Assembly (NCBI RefSeq): GCF_019977295.1
Contig: NZ_AP024651.1
Coordinates: 1,550,001-1,614,000, forward strand
DNA: 64,000 nucleotides
Source of the DNA: Arthrobacter sp. StoSoilB20
Lineage (GTDB): Bacteria; Actinomycetota; Actinomycetes; Actinomycetales; Micrococcaceae
Direction of reading: 5' to 3'
Made by a program: the position numbers and the translations under genes. This document shows, piece by piece, positions 8,704 to 16,814 of this stretch (position 1 is the stretch's first letter; the number at the start of each line of letters is the position of its first letter). The notes beneath the pieces were generated by a model, which made no database searches, was not told the origin of the DNA, and was given only the letters and a program-made list of their open reading frames with translations.

Positions 8704-8779
8704 ACGCCCGTTTCGGGGCTTCGCTGCCAATCATGCCGTCCGCACGGCACCCTGCGCAGCAAGCCATCGAAACGGGCGT
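8704..8779. terminator. Palindromic element between convergent lpdA and MBL-hydrolase genes
   Basis: A perfect 12-bp outer stem (ACGCCCGTTTCG at 8704-8715, CGAAACGGGCGT at 8768-8779) encloses an inner hairpin TGCCGT-CCGC-ACGGCA. Being symmetrical and lying in the 101-nt gap between converging genes, it can act as a bidirectional terminator. Its 8712-8760 core recurs at 9698-9746 (42 of 49 positions equal), so it is also a copy of an interspersed intergenic repeat. Confidence 0.55.
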
Positions 8780-8788
8780 TTCTGCTTC

Positions 8789-9676
8789 CTACGTACGCAG
8801 CGCGCGCACTGCCTGAGCCAATGGCATGTGCAGTGCGGGACCGTGGCCTGGCAGGATCACAGTGGCTTGGACAGTGGCGCGCTCAGTGGCTTGGGCGGTG
8901 GCGGGCTCGTTGGCTTGGGCGGTGGCGGGCTCAGTGGCTTGGGGAGTGGCTTGCCCAGTGGCTTGGGCGGTGGCGGGCTCGTTGGCTTGGGCGGTGACCT
9001 GGACAGTGGCGCGCTCAGTGGCTTGGAGCGCGCCCAGCGAGAGTGCCGAGGTGAGGGCACGGCGGGCGTCCGAGTGGTACATCCTGTGCAACATCTGCGG
9101 ACCGGACTTCGGGCTGATGGGGTGTCCGCTGACGAAAGTGTCGCCCACTGCAATGGCGCCGGCATCCGGCAGCAAGAGAGCAACGTTGCCCGGGGTGTGC
9201 CCTGGCAACAGGATGGCCTCCGGCTTTCCGGGCAGGTGGCGGAGTGCTTCAGACATCCAGGCCTCGGCTCGCGTGGCTGGTTCTGCCTGAAGCGCCTTGG
9301 CCTTGATCACGTGGAGCATCCAACGGAAAACCTGGGGACGCCAAGCACGTAGGAGAACCTGGCCGAACGTGACCTGATGCTTCTCCTTGCCCTGGACGTG
9401 GGCGAGTTCCTCGGGGGAGCACAGAATGGGTGTTCCGAAAGTCCGTGAGAAGTACGCCGCGGATCCTGTATGGTCCACGTGCCCGTGCGTGATCAGCATG
9501 GCCCTTGCATCGGCGGGTTCCAGGCCCAGTCCGCGCACGGACTCCAAGACCAGGTCACGGTCGGCGGGGTAGCCGCCGTCGATCAGCATGAATCCCGAAG
9601 CATCCCGCACGATCAGCCAGTTGGATGCAGGTCCCTCCACGAAAAATACCCCTGGTGCCTGCTCAGATACGTTCAC
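8789..9676 (-). CDS. Metallo-beta-lactamase-fold hydrolase with C-terminal repeat insert
   Basis: A 295-residue MBL-superfamily protein. Zinc ligands are visible: THGHVDHTG (HxHxDH), a following His in LLPGHTPGN, Asp in AVGDTF, and a last His in ILPGHGPAL. The substrate is unknown; the family includes glyoxalase II-like thioesterases and lactonases. Between the AVGDTF region and the final His motif lies a 56-residue block (about residues 217-272) of Ala/Thr/Gln/Glu/Pro octapeptides encoded by a 24-bp tandem repeat. Such a block is not part of the fold and should form a flexible loop near the active site. The start is GTG at 9676 without a clear ribosome site. Convergent with lpdA, downstream of the nitrate operon. 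Confidence 0.78.
   Translation of the reverse strand: MNVSEQAPGVFFVEGPASNWLIVRDASGFMLIDGGYPADRDLVLESVRGLGLEPADARAMLITHGHVDHTGSAAYFSRTFGTPILCSPEELAHVQGKEKHQVTFGQVLLRAWRPQVFRWMLHVIKAKALQAEPATRAEAWMSEALRHLPGKPEAILLPGHTPGNVALLLPDAGAIAVGDTFVSGHPISPKSGPQMLHRMYHSDARRALTSALSLGALQATERATVQVTAQANEPATAQATGQATPQATEPATAQANEPATAQATERATVQATVILPGHGPALHMPLAQAVRALRT
8861..9028. repeat. 24-bp minisatellite inside the MBL-hydrolase gene (7 units)
   Basis: Seven contiguous 24-bp units (8861-8884, 8885-8908, 8909-8932, 8933-8956, 8957-8980, 8981-9004, 9005-9028) built on AGTGGCTTGGGC plus GGTGGCGGGCTC. Each 24-mer is itself two related 12-mers; the last unit has the halves swapped. Because 24 is a multiple of 3, copy-number changes keep the reading frame and add or remove 8 residues (consensus EPATAQAN/T). 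Confidence 0.85.
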
Positions 9677-9697
9677 CCGAGCAGTCTAAGGCGCCGC

Positions 9698-9746
9698 TTC
9701 GGGGCTTCGCTGCAAAGTATGCCGTGCGCACGGCACTCTGAGCAGG
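9698..9746. repeat. Second copy of the palindromic interspersed repeat
   Basis: Matches 8712-8760 at 42 of 49 positions and includes a perfect 16-bp palindrome at 9720-9735 (TGCCGTGC/GCACGGCA). It lies just upstream of the MBL-hydrolase start and downstream of nasB. No coding capacity; REP-like. Confidence 0.6.
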
Positions 9747-9839
9747 GGACCCTCGAATCGGGGGCCGGGCACCCCCGTGGGGAACCTGCGCGCGGCACTC
9801 TGAGCAGGGGACTCTCGAATCGGGGGCCGGGCACCCCCG
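9731..9839. repeat. Two 47-bp direct repeats, each with a G/C hairpin, after nasB
   Basis: Copies at 9731-9777 and 9793-9839 differ at one base. Each ends in CGGGGG-ccgggca-CCCCCG, a 6-bp stem with 7-nt loop (9759-9777 and 9821-9839). On the minus strand they directly follow nasB (ends 9847), so they likely serve as tandem terminators for the nitrate operon. Confidence 0.65.
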
Positions 9840-9846
9840 CCAACAG

Positions 9847-11409
9847 CTACGCGGCGGCTGCCTGGAAGTGCTTCTCGATGATCCCCTTGATGTCCTCGTG
9901 GCATCCTCCGCAGCCAGTTCCGGCGCGGGTGGCCTTGGAGACCTCGCCCACGGAGCTGCAACCGTGCACCACGGACTCCGAAATACTGGCCGCACTCACC
10001 CCGGCGCAGCGGCATACAGTCCGCTGGGGGTCGTTGCTGGTGGCGTCGGCATCAAGCTGGTCAGGTCCATCCAGGCGGAGCAACAGGGACCGGTCGGCAG
10101 GCAGCTCCGAGGAACGTTCAAAGAGCACCACCAACTCGGCGGCGGTCCGGGGCATGCCCACGGCCACCACGCCTTCCAGCACTCCGCCGCGGGTGGTCAT
10201 TTTCACGTAGCGGCCGTGTTCGGGATCGGCCCACTGGGAAATCTGGCGGCGGGGGCGTCCGGAGGTTGCGCCGGCCTCCAGCAACTCCTCGTCCCATGGA
10301 TCCGCTTGGTTATCGCCTGCCACGGCCAGGTTGATGCCGCGTGCCTTCAGGACAACCACTCCGGGCTTCTCCGTGGGCAGGGCTTCCAAGGTATCTGCTG
10401 CTTCCTGGCCGTCACGGGCAAGGACCACAAGGTACTCGGCCAACCACTCAGCCTGCCGCCAGCCGGGACCAACAAGACCGGAGGGGCCGGAAGCAGTCCG
10501 ACAGTCAACACACGACGCATCCGGGCAGTGCACTTCGGCGCAGTCACCAATCGCGAACATGTGTGGCTCGTGATAGGTCCGGAGGTGGTGGTCCACCAGT
10601 ATCCCCGTGGCGGTAGGAAGCCCGCACCCTTCCGCCAACTCGGTCCGGGGGCGCACACCGCAGGACAACACGAGCAGGTCGCCGTCGATTGCCGAGCCGT
10701 CATCCAACAGCAAAGCGGAGAAGGCGCCGCCAGGTCCGGCCGTCTCCACGCCGGTGGAGCGGGCGTTGCCGGCCACCCGGACGCCGCGGGAACGCAGGCT
10801 GCTGGTCAGGACGGAGCCACTGCCGCGGTCGATGCTCCTGCCGAGTGGGAAGGGCCCGTTGTGGACCACCGTGGCCTGGGCGCCTTCTTCCGCGGCAGCC
10901 AACGCGGTTTCCAGCCCGAGCACCCCGCCGCCCAGGACCACCACGCGTTGACCTTCAGCCACGGCGGAACGAAGCACGGCAGCATCCTGCAAATCACGCA
11001 GAGCAGTAACCCCGGATGGAAGGACGGGCCGGGACGGGTCGGGGTTGAGGCCGGTGAGGTTGGGAATCACTGGACGGGACCCGGTGGCGAATACCAGACG
11101 ATCATAGTGTTCGGAGGAACCGTCGGACAGGATGACCAGCTGGCGGGCGCGGTCGATCCTTTTGACCTTGATGCCCAGCCGGACCTCAACACCGTCGGCT
11201 TCCAGTTCGGACACATCGGCCATGGCCAAGGCCTCCGCAGTGGTGCGTCCAACGCCGAGCTCAGCAACCATCACCCGGTTGTACGCCGCTTCAGTTTCCT
11301 GACCTACTACCAGAAGCTGCACCAGCCCGGCGCGGACGGCAGGGAGCAGTTCGTCCACAAGACGCGCGGCCACCGGCCCGAATCCAACAACAACAATGCG
11401 CTCACTCAT
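9847..11409 (-). CDS. nasB: Nitrate reductase electron-transfer flavoprotein (NasB-like)
   Basis: FAD- and NAD(P)H-binding oxidoreductase expected to feed electrons to the nitrate reductase. Order: FAD motif RIVVVGFGPVAARLVDELL at the N-terminus, NAD(P) motif VVVLGGGVLGLETALA, FAD-closing motif MFAIGDCAEVHC, and a C-terminal BFD-like [2Fe-2S] domain (CRCAGVS ... CSSVGEV ... GTGCGGCHEDI). It resembles the N-terminal half of NirB but lacks any siroheme domain. Length 520 residues. ATG at 11407-11409 is preceded by AAGGAGG and overlaps the nasC stop as ATGA, which implies translational coupling. Last gene of narK-nasC-nasB. Confidence 0.85.
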   Translation of the reverse strand: MSERIVVVGFGPVAARLVDELLPAVRAGLVQLLVVGQETEAAYNRVMVAELGVGRTTAEALAMADVSELEADGVEVRLGIKVKRIDRARQLVILSDGSSEHYDRLVFATGSRPVIPNLTGLNPDPSRPVLPSGVTALRDLQDAAVLRSAVAEGQRVVVLGGGVLGLETALAAAEEGAQATVVHNGPFPLGRSIDRGSGSVLTSSLRSRGVRVAGNARSTGVETAGPGGAFSALLLDDGSAIDGDLLVLSCGVRPRTELAEGCGLPTATGILVDHHLRTYHEPHMFAIGDCAEVHCPDASCVDCRTASGPSGLVGPGWRQAEWLAEYLVVLARDGQEAADTLEALPTEKPGVVVLKARGINLAVAGDNQADPWDEELLEAGATSGRPRRQISQWADPEHGRYVKMTTRGGVLEGVVAVGMPRTAAELVVLFERSSELPADRSLLLRLDGPDQLDADATSNDPQRTVCRCAGVSAASISESVVHGCSSVGEVSKATRAGTGCGGCHEDIKGIIEKHFQAAAA

Positions 11410-13628
11410 GAGGCCTCCTTGGCGTTTACCGGCAAACCGGCCATGGCTGGACTGCTTGTGGGAATGGCCGGTGAAGCTTGCGCAGCCACTGCCCTCCGGA
11501 CCCACACCCGGCTGGTCTTGAACTCCGGCATGCCGGAGATGGGATCAGTGATTGCTTCCGTGAGCCGGTTGGCGTTTTCCTGGCCGGGAAAGTGGAACGG
11601 CAGGAAGACCGTATCCGGACGGACCGCGGTGCTCAGCTCGGCACGGCAGAGCACTTCTCCGCGTTCGTTGGTCACGGTGGCGTAGTCGCCGTTGGCAATG
11701 CCGCGGGTGGCCGCCGTGCCCGGGTGTATGAGGAGCCGGGCCTGCGGCTGGGACGCCAGGAGTTCGCTGACGCGCCGGGTCTGGGCTCCGGATTGGTAGT
11801 GCTCCAGAAGCCTGCCGGTTGCCAGTGCCAGGGAGTCATCCGCGAACGAACGGACAGCCCGCTTGGACGGGGTCACCGGAACCATGACGGCCCGTCCATC
11901 AGCATGGGCAAAGCCATCGGCAAAGAGCCTCGGCGTCCCGGAACTGCCTGCAGGGTAGGGCCAATAAGCGGCTTCGCCCCGATCCAGCATGGCGTAGTCG
12001 ATGCCTGAATAGTCAGCCAAGCCACCGGCAGAGGCCAGGCGCAGCTCTTCGAAAACAGTCTCGGGATCATCGCTGAACGTCGAAGGAGCCTCAAGCAACT
12101 CCGCCAGCCGGGCCATGAGCCACAATTCGCTGCGAACACCCGGGGGAGGCGAGAGTGCGCGTCGACGGCGGATCACGCGTCCCTCGAGGTTGGTGAGCGT
12201 GCCTTCTTCCTCGGCCCACTGTGTCACGGGCAACACCAGATCCGCTTCGGCAGCGGTTTCTGACATGAAGAAATCGCAGACCACCAGGAAATCCAAACTG
12301 CGGAGCCCTTCAATCACTGCGTTGGTATCGGGCGCCGAGACCACCACGTTGGCGCCGTGCACGAAAAGGCACCGGACGCCGTCGGGCTTGCCAAGGGACT
12401 TGAGGAGTTCGACGGCGGGGAGCCCGGGTCCGGGGATGAGCGACTCCTCGATGCCCCACACACGGGCAACGTGGGCGCGGGCCGCGGAGTCGGTGATTTT
12501 GCGGTAGCCCGGAAGCTGGTCGGCTTTCTGCCCGTGTTCGCGACCGCCCTGCCCATTGCCCTGGCCCGTAAGGGTGCCGTAACCGCTGCGGGCGGAGCCG
12601 GGCAGGCCCAGGAGGAGGCTCAGGTTGATGGCTGCAGTTGCGGTGTCGGTGCCATCAACGTGTTGTTCCACGCCGCGGCCGCTGAGGATATAGCTGCCGT
12701 GGCCGCGGGCTCCTTGCGCCAGGCGGCGGGCAGTTTCCCGGATGAGGGTGGCTGGGACGCCGGTGATGGACTGCACCCGCTCCGGCCAGAATGCAGACAA
12801 GCTGCGTACTACCGCCTTGTACCCGCTGGTGTTGGCGGCGATGTAGTCAGCGTCTGCCAGCCCTTCGTGCACCACCACGTGGCTGATGCCCAAAAGCAGC
12901 GCCAAATCAGTGCCGGGCGTCGGCTGCAAGTGGAGGCCGCCGCCGTCGGACGTGAACGCTGCAGTAGCCGAGCGGCGGGGGTCCACCACAATCAACCCGC
13001 CGGCGTCCCGGGCGCCCTGAAGGTGCTGGACGAACGGTGGCATGGTCTCGGCTACGTTGGAACCGAGCATGAGGATCACCGAGGCCGTGTCCAGGTCCGT
13101 GACGGGGAAAGGGAGGCCGCGGTCTACGCCGAAGGCCCGGTTGCTGGCAGCTGCAGCGGAGGACATGCAGAACCGGCCGTTGTAGTCGATGCGGGAGGTG
13201 CGCAGGGCCAGCCGGGCGAATTTGCCCAGCAGGTAGGCCTTCTCATTGGTGAGGCCGCCGCCGCCGAAAACTCCCACGGCGTCATTCCCGAACTGCTGCT
13301 GGGTCTCCTTGACCGCTGCCGTGATGAGCATGAGGGCCTGGTCCCAGGAGACGGGCCGGTGAACGCCGTCGGAACCTTTGAGCATGGGCTCGGTGACGCG
13401 CCCGTTGTGACGCAACAACGACGCCGATGTCCAGCCTTTACGGCACAGCCCGCCCCGGTTGGTGGGGAAGTCGCGCCCGGAAACTTCCAAGGGAAGCTCA
13501 GGCTTCGCCGTTTCTGCGGTGGGTGCGTTCGTGGCCGCTGTCCCCGGGGCTGCAAGGGCAGTCGGGGTCAGCGTCATGGCGCACTGGAGCGCGCAGTAGG
13601 GGCAGTGGGTATCGGCGCCGTTGGGCAT
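11406..13628 (-). CDS. nasC: Assimilatory nitrate reductase catalytic subunit (molybdopterin, [4Fe-4S])
   Basis: Reduces nitrate to nitrite in the cytoplasm. N-terminal [4Fe-4S] ligands are HCPYCALQCAMT followed by NRGGLCRKGW; molybdopterin-domain segments include ILMLGSNVAETMPP, GRGVEQH and VTQWAEEEGTLTNLEGR; the C-terminal molydopterin dinucleotide-binding domain ends the protein. No C-terminal BFD domain is present, consistent with a separate flavoprotein NasB. Odd: an Ala/Pro/Thr-rich stretch of roughly 20 residues separates the third and fourth cluster cysteines. The ATG directly abuts the narK stop codon (no gap) and the end overlaps nasB by 4 nt, so the three genes form one tight operon. 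Confidence 0.9.
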   Translation of the reverse strand: MPNGADTHCPYCALQCAMTLTPTALAAPGTAATNAPTAETAKPELPLEVSGRDFPTNRGGLCRKGWTSASLLRHNGRVTEPMLKGSDGVHRPVSWDQALMLITAAVKETQQQFGNDAVGVFGGGGLTNEKAYLLGKFARLALRTSRIDYNGRFCMSSAAAASNRAFGVDRGLPFPVTDLDTASVILMLGSNVAETMPPFVQHLQGARDAGGLIVVDPRRSATAAFTSDGGGLHLQPTPGTDLALLLGISHVVVHEGLADADYIAANTSGYKAVVRSLSAFWPERVQSITGVPATLIRETARRLAQGARGHGSYILSGRGVEQHVDGTDTATAAINLSLLLGLPGSARSGYGTLTGQGNGQGGREHGQKADQLPGYRKITDSAARAHVARVWGIEESLIPGPGLPAVELLKSLGKPDGVRCLFVHGANVVVSAPDTNAVIEGLRSLDFLVVCDFFMSETAAEADLVLPVTQWAEEEGTLTNLEGRVIRRRRALSPPPGVRSELWLMARLAELLEAPSTFSDDPETVFEELRLASAGGLADYSGIDYAMLDRGEAAYWPYPAGSSGTPRLFADGFAHADGRAVMVPVTPSKRAVRSFADDSLALATGRLLEHYQSGAQTRRVSELLASQPQARLLIHPGTAATRGIANGDYATVTNERGEVLCRAELSTAVRPDTVFLPFHFPGQENANRLTEAITDPISGMPEFKTSRVWVRRAVAAQASPAIPTSSPAMAGLPVNAKEAS

Positions 13629-15041
13629 CTAGATGTGTCCGATCGTGTTGCGCTTCTGTGCCGGGCGGATGTAGCAAACCCAGCAGACGGCGAGCATCAG
13701 GACGTAGGCTCCAACGAATCCGTAGAACGCCGGGGTGTAGGAGCCGCTGGCCGAGTTGGAAGCGTTGAGGACCTGTGGGATTACGAAGCCGCCGTAGGCT
13801 CCGATCGCGGAGATCAGGCCCAGGGAGGAAGCGGCGAGTCGTGCAGTGGCCGCGCTGGATGCTCCGGAGCGTGCTGCCCGGCTGGACGTTGCGAAGATGA
13901 CCGGGATCATGCGGTATGTTGCACCGTTTCCGAACCCACTGGCCAGGAAGAGGAACAGGAACAGGGTGAGGAAGAGCCAGAAGTTCTTCAGGGGCAGCGT
14001 CCAGATCATGGTCAGCGTGATGACTGCCATGGAAGCGAACGAGGTAATGGTCATCCGGGCGCCACCCATGCGGTCGGCCATGCGTCCGCCGTAGGGGCGG
14101 GCCAGGGAGCCGACCAGGGGGCCGAGGAACGCCAGCGAGAGTGCCACTGCTCCGACGTGGATGGAGGAGAAGTCCGGGAAGTAGTCCTTGATCAACTTGG
14201 GGAAGACGCCGGCGAAGCCGATGAACGAGCCGAACGTTCCAATGTAAAGGAACGCCATGATCCACAGGTGAGGTTCCTTCAGTGCGGCCAGCGAACCGGC
14301 CACGTCACCCTTGGCGTTGGTGAGGTTGTTCATGTACTTGTAGGCACCGAAGGCGGCGATGATGATCAGCGGAATCCAGATGATGCCTGCCATGGGCAGG
14401 TTGACGGTTCCGGCGGCCAGGAGCGTGATGGCGATGGGGACAACAAGCTGTGCGACGGCGGCACCGAGGTTGCCGCCGGCAGCGTTCAGGCCCAGCGCCC
14501 AACCCTTTTCGCGGGCCGGGTAGAAGAAGGTGATGTTGGCCATCGAGCTGGCGAAGTTGCCGCCACCGAAGCCGGCGAGGGCGGCCACCAGGAGCATGAC
14601 GCCAAAGGGTGTTTCCGGGTTGGAGACACAGATGGCAAGCCCGGTGGTGGGAATGAGCAGGAGCAGCGCTGAGACGATGGTCCAGTTCCGGCCACCGAAC
14701 TTGGGAACCATGAACGTGTAGGGGATACGAAGCGTGGCGCCCACGAGGCTGGGGATGGAGATGAGCCAGAAGATCTGGTTGGTATCGAACCGGAAGCCGG
14801 CCGCGGGGAGTTGGACCACCACGATGGACCACAGCTGCCAGACGACGAAGCCGAGGAATTCGGCGAAGATGGACCAGTAGAGATTGCGCTTGGCGATGGA
14901 CCGGCCTTCGGATTCCCACTGGCCCTTGTTTTCGGCGTCCCAGTTGGCGATCCAGCGGCCGGGGCGGTGTTCGAGGGCGGGAGCGGCGGTGGCAGTGGAC
15001 TGGATGGGGGCCAGTGCATCTGCGGTGCGGTCAACAGTCAC
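13629..15041 (-). CDS. narK: Nitrate/nitrite transporter (NarK, MFS)
   Basis: 470-residue, 12-helix major facilitator protein of the nitrate/nitrite porter family. Two Gly-rich signatures are visible: AALAGFGGGNFASSMANI in the first half and FLASGFGNGATYRM in the second, plus cytoplasmic loop PYGGRMADRMGGARM. It imports nitrate for NasC and may export nitrite. GTG start at 15039-15041 with AAGGAGG seven bases upstream; the longer frame to 15221 lacks membrane or family features. First gene of narK-nasC-nasB; its promoter must lie in 15042-15336. Confidence 0.9.
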   Translation of the reverse strand: MTVDRTADALAPIQSTATAAPALEHRPGRWIANWDAENKGQWESEGRSIAKRNLYWSIFAEFLGFVVWQLWSIVVVQLPAAGFRFDTNQIFWLISIPSLVGATLRIPYTFMVPKFGGRNWTIVSALLLLIPTTGLAICVSNPETPFGVMLLVAALAGFGGGNFASSMANITFFYPAREKGWALGLNAAGGNLGAAVAQLVVPIAITLLAAGTVNLPMAGIIWIPLIIIAAFGAYKYMNNLTNAKGDVAGSLAALKEPHLWIMAFLYIGTFGSFIGFAGVFPKLIKDYFPDFSSIHVGAVALSLAFLGPLVGSLARPYGGRMADRMGGARMTITSFASMAVITLTMIWTLPLKNFWLFLTLFLFLFLASGFGNGATYRMIPVIFATSSRAARSGASSAATARLAASSLGLISAIGAYGGFVIPQVLNASNSASGSYTPAFYGFVGAYVLMLAVCWVCYIRPAQKRNTIGHI

Positions 15042-15233
15042 GGAAGTGCCTCCTTGGTGGGGGACGTTGTTCTTCCAAGGTAGGTTTGGCGCATTTCGCG
15101 CACTGTCGCTGTTTGTAAACGGCCTGTGACATTTCCCTATCGGCGGGGTCACCGGCGAGTGAGACGCTGGTGAGGTAATGTGGCGCGGACCACAGTGTGG
15201 GATTTTTCCGATTGTCCGCATGCTGGACTTGGT

Positions 15234-15280
15234 TGTCCAGTCAATGGACAGCGGGAACTATTATTGAACTCTCGAATAAT
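15234..15280. promoter_or_regulatory. Two candidate operators between narK and the MHS transporter
   Basis: TGTCCA-n5-TGGACA (15234-15250) and ATTATT-n9-AATAAT (15260-15280) are inverted repeats about 60-100 nt upstream of the transporter start in a 295-bp divergent intergenic region. The AT-rich second site stands out in this GC-rich DNA and could overlap the promoter. Which regulator binds is unknown. Confidence 0.35.
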
Positions 15281-15336
15281 CCATCGCCGGGTAGGCTCCA
15301 GAGGCATCTGCCGGCGTGAAAGAAAGCTGCAAATAC

Positions 15337-16746
15337 ATGTCTTCCACTGCACCATCCAAGGAAGGCGAGTCCACTAAGCCAGTGAACTCGCGGGGCAAGG
15401 TGATCTTCGCGAGCCTGATCGGCACGACGATCGAGTTCTACGACTTCTACGCCTATGCCACCGCGTCGGTACTCGTCTTCCCGAAGCTCTTCTTCCCTGA
15501 TGCCACGGACATCAATGCGCTGCTCAGTGCGTTCGCCATCTTCGGTGTTGCCTTCTTTGCCCGTCCCATCGGTGCCGTGGTCTTCGGCCACTTCGGCGAC
15601 AAGATCGGACGCAAGGGCACCCTGGTCGCATCGCTGCTGACCATGGGTATTGCGACCTTCCTCATCGGACTCCTGCCCACGGCCTCCATGCCGGGATGGG
15701 CCGTCCTGGCTCCGATCATGCTCGTAGTCCTCCGCTTCTTCCAGGGCCTCGCTTTGGGCGGCGAATGGTCCGGTGCGGCTTTGCTCGCCACAGAGAACGC
15801 GCCGAAGGGCAAACGCGCCATCTACGGAACGTTCCCCCAACTGGGCGCACCCATCGGCTTCATCATCGCCAACGTGATCTTCATCTGGATGAACGTTGCC
15901 CTGAGTGCCGAAGAGTTCCTCGCCTGGGGTTGGCGCGTACCGTTTATCCTCAGCGCAGTGTTGGTCATCGTGGGCCTTTACGTTCGCCTGAAGCTGGTGG
16001 AGAGCGTGTCCTTCACCAAGGTCATCGAGCAGGAAAAGGTGCAGAAGCTGCCGCTCGCAGCCACCCTCAAGAGCCACTGGCGTCCCGTCGTGGCCGGTAC
16101 CTTCATCATGTTTGCCACCTACGTGCTCTTCTACATCATGACCACGTTCACCCTGTCCTATGGCACCAAGCCCACGCTGGCCGGCGCCCAAGCGGCAGCG
16201 GAAAAGGCCGGCAAGCCCATGACGGCAGATCAGATCGCGGCGTTTGTTCCCGGCTTGGGAATCACCCGCTCGGACTTCCTCTGGATGCTGATCATCGGCG
16301 TCGTATTCTTCGGCATTTTCACCGTGGTCTCCGGACCTCTCGCTGAGAAGTGGGGCCGGCGCAAGTTCCTGCTGGGCGTCACCGCCGGCATCTTCGTGTT
16401 CGGTGCGCTCTGGTTCACCATGTTTGGTCCCGGCCAGGGAGCCGCAATGGTGGGTCTGATCGTCGGCTTCACCCTGATGGGCCTGACCTTCGGCCCCATG
16501 GCAGCGATTCTTCCCGAGTTGTTCCCGGCCAATGTCCGCTACACCGGCTCTGCGGTGGCGTACAACCTGTCTTCCATGATCGGCGCGGCCCCTGCCTCGT
16601 TCGTGGCAATTGCCCTCTGGTCTGCAGCGAACGGAAGCACTTGGCTGGTGGGCGTCTACATGGCGGCCGCTGCTGTGGTGACGTTCATCGCGCTGTGGCT
16701 GACGCGCGAAACCAAGGACACGGACTACGAAAACAACGTAGCCTAA
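15337..16746 (+). CDS. MHS-family MFS transporter (metabolite:H+ symporter)
   Basis: 469-residue, 12-helix permease of the metabolite:proton symporter family (ShiA/ProP/KgtP relatives). Signatures: IGTTIEFYDFYAYATAS in helix 1, GHFGDKIGRKGTL (MFS motif A), FQGLALGGEWSGAALLATE and ENAPKGKRAIYG. The substrate (an organic acid, shikimate, betaine and so on) cannot be deduced. ATG at 15337 opens the typical short polar leader; a GTG 21 nt upstream is possible. Neighbours do not reveal the substrate: it is divergent from the nitrate operon. A 19-bp hairpin terminates it. Confidence 0.8.
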   Translation: MSSTAPSKEGESTKPVNSRGKVIFASLIGTTIEFYDFYAYATASVLVFPKLFFPDATDINALLSAFAIFGVAFFARPIGAVVFGHFGDKIGRKGTLVASLLTMGIATFLIGLLPTASMPGWAVLAPIMLVVLRFFQGLALGGEWSGAALLATENAPKGKRAIYGTFPQLGAPIGFIIANVIFIWMNVALSAEEFLAWGWRVPFILSAVLVIVGLYVRLKLVESVSFTKVIEQEKVQKLPLAATLKSHWRPVVAGTFIMFATYVLFYIMTTFTLSYGTKPTLAGAQAAAEKAGKPMTADQIAAFVPGLGITRSDFLWMLIIGVVFFGIFTVVSGPLAEKWGRRKFLLGVTAGIFVFGALWFTMFGPGQGAAMVGLIVGFTLMGLTFGPMAAILPELFPANVRYTGSAVAYNLSSMIGAAPASFVAIALWSAANGSTWLVGVYMAAAAVVTFIALWLTRETKDTDYENNVA

Positions 16747-16757
16747 GCACCCCCTTA

Positions 16758-16798
16758 ACGACGGCGGCTCCGCACCAAAGGTGCGGAGCCGCCGTCGT
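16758..16798. terminator. Strong bidirectional hairpin terminator
   Basis: Perfect 19-bp stem (16758-16776 paired with 16780-16798) with an AAA loop, in the 68-nt gap between the converging transporter and carboxylase genes. Confidence 0.85.
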
Positions 16799-16814
16799 GT
16801 TCGGGTGCTTTGCG

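Noticed and set aside
8861-9028. Frameshifted or broken MBL gene
   Set aside because: The repeat is a multiple of 3 and the final zinc-binding His motif follows in frame, so the gene is intact.
9868-11685. 605-codon plus-strand frame opposite nasB
   Set aside because: Antisense to nasB, low-complexity composition, no domain; chance frame from GC bias.
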